The notes beneath the pieces were generated by a model that saw only the letters and a program-made list of their open reading frames with translations, made no database searches and was not told the DNA's origin. Position numbers and translations under genes: made by a program. Shown in pieces: positions 58,797 through 64,000 of a stretch of DNA of 64,000 nt. The stretch lies in the NCBI GenBank assembly GCA_002104905.1, contig MCFE01000105.1, positions 62,001 to 126,000 of the forward strand. The letters are read 5' to 3'. The stretch's first letter is position 1, and the number at the start of each line of letters is the position of its first letter. Source of the stretch: Basidiobolus meristosporus CBS 931.73. Lineage: Eukaryota; Basidiobolomycota; Basidiobolomycetes; Basidiobolales; Basidiobolaceae.

Positions 58797-59613
58797 ATGG
58801 CGTTCACGAATATGCTGAAAATTTGTGCACTATTGCTTCTTTCTTTCACAGTGGTGCTCGGTCACCGTATTAATGTCGAGCCACGTACAAGTGAATGCTT
58901 CTATGAGGAAGTTAAGAAAGGTGATTCATTCGTTGTGAACTATGAAGTATCCGACTACTCCGGCGGTATCGACTTTCGTGTAAGAAGCTTTCGCTTATAT
59001 CTCGAGTATCGAGGCCTATGGATAAATTTTACTGAACTGGATACTCTATTACTCTCCAGGTCACCGATAATACTGGTCGTACTATTCATTGGAAGTCAGG
59101 ACTCCTTGACGATTTCTTCACTGTTGTTGCCGCTACCGACGATGTATACACATACTGCTTTATCAACGAAGATGGAAAGAACGAAGTAAGGGCAATTCTC
59201 TGGAATGTCCACGAGAACTCTAGAACCATTCAATCTGACGACGAAAGCACCGGTAAGGTCTGCCTTCGAATTTGAATATATTCTCTTACTTAGCCTAGCA
59301 TATTAGAACATGCCGAGATCACACCGATTGAAGACGAAATAGTGAAGCTTCGTGATGGTATTTACATTGTTAAATTCGAGCATGAGTACATTGTCAACCG
59401 TGAGCGTACCCATCGCAACAGTAAGTTCTCTCTTTGACAGTGAAGGTTGCTTCGTGCTTTTAGTAATGCTTTGAAAATGTAGCTTGTGAGAGCACCAATG
59501 CTCGTGTCAAGTGGTGGTCCTTCTTCCAAACCGGCTTGTTGATCGCCGCCTGCGCTTTCCAAGTCATTTACTTGAAGCGTTTCTTCGAAGCGAAGCGTAA
59601 AACTCGTATCTAA
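58797..59613 (+). CDS. p24 family (emp24/gp25L) cargo receptor
   Basis: Four exons, 58797-58979, 59060-59252, 59307-59420 and 59483-59613, give 206 residues. There is a signal peptide (MAFTNMLKICALLLLSFTVVLG). The GOLD domain begins INVEPRTSECFYEEVKKGDSF and has paired cysteines (ECFY and YTYCF). A coiled coil lies near ERTHRNTACESTNARVKWW, then one transmembrane helix (about 176-193). The cytosolic tail is RFFEAKRKTRI. The FF pair binds COPII/COPI coats and the basic tail helps retrieval to the ER. p24 proteins form heteromeric complexes for ER-Golgi cargo such as GPI-anchored proteins. The subfamily (alpha, beta, gamma or delta) is not settled. Confidence 0.95.
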
Positions 59614-59999
59614 AAAAGATTCAAGGGGTGTTTCAAACTTATTAGTTACTCGTTGTCATGTGGCCAGATCAGCCTTTCCATAGCATGACAACAACAAGTA
59701 ATAGCCTAATGATTGTTTTTGTTCAATAAATCACGTGGAAGCTGTTCGAGTGATTCAGCAGTATATGGAGCTGACATTTATTCTACACATTAAGGGTCGA
59801 GGCAGAGGCAGAGGCAGAGGTTGAGGCAGAGATGCCCTTCCAATCAAAATCAGAGGGTGAAGTATCTAGGGTGTGACGGGTGTACGATGAATAAAGCAAA
59901 ATGCGAAATTAATATTAGAGCTTTTGAATACGACTATGATGACACGAAGGAAGGACAAGAGGGCAGGTCAATGATGATTTGTATGGGAAATGAACCAGT
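59614..59999. other. Convergent 3' region with GAGGCA hexamer repeat
   Basis: 386 bp between p24 and the GATA-PHD gene. AATAAA lies at about 59726. A GAGGCA repeat of about five units, one of them changed, lies at about 59797-59831. A 60-codon ORF from 59821 begins in the repeat and is probably chance. Confidence 0.55.
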
Positions 60000-62036
60000 C
60001 TAAGCATCTTCACTAGATTCCGACGAAGACTCGTAATAATTGATGGTACGCTGAGCTAGAGCGTAGTGGGTGAAGTTTTTCCCGCCACTCCGACGCCGCG
60101 ATGGTGAAACATCCTCACTTGGGAAGTCCTCGCCTTTGGAAGCTGACGGGGTTTTGTGGTTTCTCTTGGGAGCAGTTTTGGACTCTTGAATCAGATGTTA
60201 ATGGATGTTTGTTACGGAATCATCAAGCAATGAGATATTTACCATATGAGGCTGGCTTGGCGGCTTTACGAGCTGGTGGTTTACGAAGTGACTCAGATTT
60301 GGTTGTCGGCTTGTGCTTGGTATATTCCGATGACGACTTCGGATTACACATAAGCGGAAGTCTCTTTTTAGGGAGCTCGACAACTAACTATGGTTTAATC
60401 GATTGCTTGGCGAAGTGTTTCCGAAATCAAAACATACCAATGCGGCGCCTCTTCACATTATCGGCGCAGGATTCATCGCAGAACCAGGAACCAGATCCTA
60501 GGACTGTCGTATCGAAATGTAAGTGACCGAAAACCAAGAACACATCCAAGCAAAGACCTTACCGATTTCATCAGAGATCCCATCTGGGAAGCATTGCTGG
60601 TGGAAGGCTTTTGGGCAGCCTTCGCACATGACCAAGAGATTTCCTGCATGCGATTCCTGCTTTTGGCACACTGTGCAGACTATGCACGTTTGCGGTGGTT
60701 AGCGGTTTGATTGGTAAATCCATACTTATTGAAAAACTTACAGTGCTGAAGAACAGGACGGACACGCTCCTCGATGGACTCGTTCACATAGGCAGTCAGG
60801 TTCAGCCGAGGCAATTTGCAAGCAAAGCCGTAGCCCTTGTAGTCACAGCCGTGTTTGCTAGAATCAAAATCCTTGGTTAGATTTGGATGAGTGTGGCTAT
60901 TCTAAAATTGAAACTAACTTGCAAAGCGTGCGCTTGCCCCATGGGCCCGGTCTCCAGTTTACGCCCTCAGTTGTGCCGCAATAGCGGCACCAGTCTACGT
61001 GAGCCTCAGATAACGTTTCGAAGATGGTTGGGGATGAGGTTGTGCGCGGCGGGACTTCCTCTGCTTCACTAACTTCGTCCTCGTCACACTTCAACACCTC
61101 GTCTTCTTCGTCAGAGTATTCGTTGCAAGGATCCACTGCTACGTTCTCAATAGACAGTGCAGCGTCAGGGTGCGCTCGCTTAGCAAGCTTTTTTGGAGTT
61201 GGAGTGGTCTCCGGTGAGGAACAGATCAGTGGGCGCTTCTTTTGGTTTGCAGAGGGCTTATAATGGAAGTCCTCCGAATTGTCATCGATATCGAGCTGAT
61301 CAGCTGTGGTAGCAGGTGACGAGGGACTGGATGAGAGACTGGCCAACTCATAATCGTCCTTCTGCTCCGTGGCAGATACCAATTGAGGAGAATGCACAGA
61401 TGCAGTCTCCGACGATTCGGTATCAGAACTCCCAAAAGTAGACTGATCCGAGGAAAAATCAGGATCGAGATCAAACCCAAATAGGTTCTCACCTTCATCA
61501 ATCAGAAAGTCGGTTGGCGATAATGTAGGTGAGCTGGTATCCGCCCATCTAGAAGGAGCATCATATTTCATAAGATCGAGGTCATCAGCCTCGCATTTCT
61601 CGGGAGACGGAACGGAAAAGAACACGTCTTTGAGTAGGGTTGACTGCAATGGATTGGTATCCAGATTGATCAAACAATTGTCACTTTGTTGCGGCATTTT
61701 CATTTTTTGATTGCTCTTCTGGGAGATACTTAGAAACACATATTTGCAAGGCGTGCACAGCTCATGAACGAGGTTTGGGTTGGTGTAACGGGAGTTGAGG
61801 TTGCTTATATGCTTCAACAGCCTTGTCTTGCATTGAAAGCAGGCGTACTGAAGCACACGAAGGTCAAACGGTGCTGAGACACTGCCGTTGTAGAAGAGTT
61901 GCTCTATTGAGTTGGTGAGTAGGTTGCGGGGGCTCTCCGCAATAGCGGTGTATGGGTTTGGCGAGGCTTTTGAGGGAGCAGTGTTTGAGAGGCCTGGTTG
62001 GCCTGCTGCTGTCACTTGGTGACTTTTAGAAAACAT
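60000..62036 (-). CDS. GATA-type zinc finger plus PHD finger protein
   Basis: Six exons, 62036-60919, 60857-60742, 60679-60563, 60503-60438, 60383-60243 and 60184-60000, give 580 residues. The N-terminal third has a CX2C..CX2C pair (YACFQCKTRLL, HELCTPCKYVF). An acidic Ser-rich middle follows (residues about 120-350). A GATA-like finger is split by intron 1: WCRYCGTTEGVNWRPGPWGKRTLCN/KHGCDYKGYGF. Next is NLTAYVNESIEERVRPVLQ, then a PHD finger, CTVCQKQESHAGNLLVMCEGC..AFHQQCFP..WFCDESC. The tail is basic. GATA-like fingers contact DNA or proteins and PHD fingers read histone tails, so a chromatin regulator is likely. The second GATA Cys pair is spaced CX4C (CNKHGC) where CX2C is usual. I cannot name a known orthologue. 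Confidence 0.87.
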
Positions 62037-63642
62037 TGGAATTCGTTGAGATAGCCTTTACACTAACTATAAGGCAAACAAGCAGTGAGACACATATACC
62101 AATTAACCTCAAAGGCCTGACTGAATCCTACCGTGCAAGAGAAGCCGTTGAATGACTGAAAGAAGACTTTGGTATGATACACAAAACTCTAGAAGGTTTC
62201 TATGTACCGCTTTGATATTATGCTGGATAATAAGAAAGCAACTAGTAAAAATTGACCAAATTGAAAGTCAAAGTCAATACAGGATATAAGGCAAGGAGAG
62301 CCAGATGGTAGAAAATTAGCCAAGATATGTTGATGAAAGCCAAGAGGCTGGAGTCCATGGGAGACTCGGCGTCATGCCCAATTATTGTGAGAGAGCACCG
62401 AAGAAGTACTGTACCCCCCTTTCACCCCCAATTTGGATAACTCAGCTTCATCGAGTAGCACTAAATAATTTATTGAATACTTGCATATAATGTATGTATT
62501 TTGTGATTGCAGGCATTTATTTGATTTATTTATTAGAGTGTATTGCAATCAGAATATCGGCTATTACTTGGATGCCAATATAACTCTCTTAAGAGCTCAG
62601 GGTTGGCTCATTTCGCTTGACGTGAAGTACATCAATGTATAGTCTTCTCACTGCGAAGATTACATGAGTGTAGTGCCTTTGGGATCTGGCCAGCGACCGA
62701 TTACATCACGCTGTCTTTACGGAGAATCATGGAATTCTTGCAACCAAGTTTATTCATTGTTTGTGATACTAGATATGGCTCATTGAAACAATGCCAAAAT
62801 CCTACAATATCATTATCAACAGGCTGAACGGCAATTGGCCTATAGATATATTGATAGTGGGAAGTCCACCCAGCAAGCACCCATCTTTGATTCCACTAAT
62901 TTCATATTAATATCCGACATTTCCGTAGTGACAGGTTGATAATGGCTTTTTGGACATTGCACTATACAGAATGTTGTGAGTGCCTTGGGACGTATTAGGA
63001 AATCCTCAATTTCTGACCAATACTGGAGTGTAACGTCAAGATTGATGATGAAGCTACTGGCCAGGTTTAAGTTGAATCAAATGATTAGTTACACACCACA
63101 TATATAATCCTCGCCTCATTCAATCTCAATAGAGTCTAGTTGGCATTGAAGCATCTCTTGAAATCATGTGAGGTGCGTCATTCAGATTAGCTTTAGGGTC
63201 ACAGAATACATTGCATATTTCCCGAGTCACGGAACTGAGTAACCATGCTTTCTTTTATATCAGAGAAGGAAAAATGTTCTTGTTTTCTCGAAGTAGTATA
63301 AGTGTTCTCGTTTTATTTTGTTGCTGTGATGGATATTGTGCATTGTTGCTAGTTGTGGTGAAGACCCTTTTCAATGCACAGGCACTTGAAACCTGATCTC
63401 AACTGGTCATGTCCAGAAATCTAGTGTCCTAAGCGATGAGGTGAAACTTGTGAAAGATAGTTTAGCATTTAGGTTAAAATATCCAACCATCATTAAAATA
63501 GTTGCGAAGTTTAATCAACAAGTCTCCGTAGTTTGGCCAATCGTCGGAGGTGATAATAGAAAACAAATAACATTCCTATAAACAGTCATCTCGCTAGTAG
63601 GCATTAGCAAGAGTTACTCGTAAAAATTGCTACACTTGAAGT
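62037..63642. other. Intergenic, 1.6 kb
   Basis: Divergent upstream region of the GATA-PHD and DNA polymerase epsilon genes. AT-rich with only short ORFs. The one at 63211-63396 is hydrophobic but has no family resemblance and no plausible splice to the next gene. Nothing else seen. Confidence 0.5.
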
Positions 63643-64000
63643 ATGGTGGAGGACATGACAGTTACGGGTTATTCAAGTCAAAACACCGACGTTTTCGAAG
63701 AGGCGGACAGTCAACGAGAGGAGTATATCGACGTCACCCCATATTTTCATATCGTCGATGCCTTCGAAGTGCCTCGTTGGAAATACAATTTTGCTAGAAA
63801 GAACTTCTCTTCGTAAGACTTTCCTACTATCAGGACGGTGTTGAGTTTTTGTTTACGACTTCTTCATAAACAGACATCCCGACGCACCTCAACTTTTCGC
63901 CACCGCTGCAAACAAGGCATTGTTATTCAGAGATAGACACGATTTGTTGAGGCAGCGGATACTTAGGAACGAAAACTTTGTTCCACCAGCGTTTTCTAAT
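63643..64000 (+). CDS. DPB2: DNA polymerase epsilon subunit B (Dpb2/POLE2), 5' part
   Basis: Exon 1 is 63643-63812 (donor GTAAGA) and exon 2 starts at 63874 and runs off the window. The first about 100 residues include YFHIVDAFEVPRWKYNFARKNF, HPDAPQLF and FRDRHDLLRQRILRNENFVPPAF. These match the region of POLE2/Dpb2 just before its OB and phosphoesterase-like domains. The subunit is non-catalytic and holds the leading-strand polymerase to the CMG helicase. The usual N-terminal helical domain (about 75 residues in animals) is not found upstream of this ATG. It may lie in an exon I cannot see, or the protein may be shorter. Incomplete at the 3' side. Confidence 0.85.

Noticed and set aside
59821-60003. 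60-codon ORF starting in the GAGGCA repeat
   Set aside because: Begins within a simple repeat, sits in the convergent 3' region and overlaps the end of the GATA-PHD gene by four bases; no motif.
63211-63396. Hydrophobic 61-codon ORF as first exon of Dpb2
   Set aside because: No resemblance to the Dpb2 N-terminal domain and no suitable splice to 63643.

Overview
The window looks like nuclear DNA of a filamentous, probably early-diverging (Zoopagomycota/Mucoromycota-grade) fungus. Reasons: intron-rich genes with short introns (about 45-95 bp, GT..AG), fungal-type C2H2, GATA, ING, Bem3-like RhoGAP and G-alpha genes, together with an M13 metallopeptidase and a bacterial-type dicarboxylate/glutamate symporter that most Dikarya lack. 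The phylum is an inference from gene content only.

Positions 1 to about 27.9 kb are one block of nested, decayed transposons. From the left: a Ty3/gypsy element entering from outside the window, with its 3' LTR at 3013-3734; a head-to-tail pair of copia elements (family A) sharing one LTR (3773-13104); a fragment of a tnp2 (CACTA/Plavaka-like) DNA transposon (13105-14816) holding a gypsy solo LTR; a minus-strand copia of a second family (B, 14817-23485) whose gag is split by a 4.9-kb tnp2 transposon (17965-22854); and a minus-strand family-A copia (23486-27680) split by a plus-strand, internally deleted family-A element (23658-26973) that itself carries a solo LTR. Target-site duplications let the order of several insertions be read. 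No element has an intact polyprotein.

From 28 to 34.5 kb the DNA is gene-poor, with a broken NmrA-like oxidoreductase gene and weaker remnants.

From 34.5 kb to the right end lies ordinary gene-dense DNA. In order: a four-finger C2H2 protein (+); a two-finger C2H2 protein (-); a ten-exon PX-PH-RhoGAP protein (-); a small unknown ORF (+); an omega-like glutathione transferase (-); a nine-exon ING-type PHD protein (-); an intronless DAACS symporter (-); a G-protein alpha subunit (-); an M13 (neprilysin-type) metallopeptidase with a 10-nt exon (+); an F-box/leucine-rich protein (+); a five-exon BolA2/Fra2-like gene (+); a Ran-binding protein 1 (-) divergent from fibrillarin (+); a p24 cargo receptor (+); a GATA-finger plus PHD-finger protein (-); and the 5' end of DNA polymerase epsilon subunit B (+) running off the window. 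I rebuilt exon structures by hand from splice sites, reading frame and family motifs. The genes are mostly housekeeping and signalling; nothing suggests a cluster or an operon. I found no CRISPR array, rRNA gene or convincing tRNA gene.
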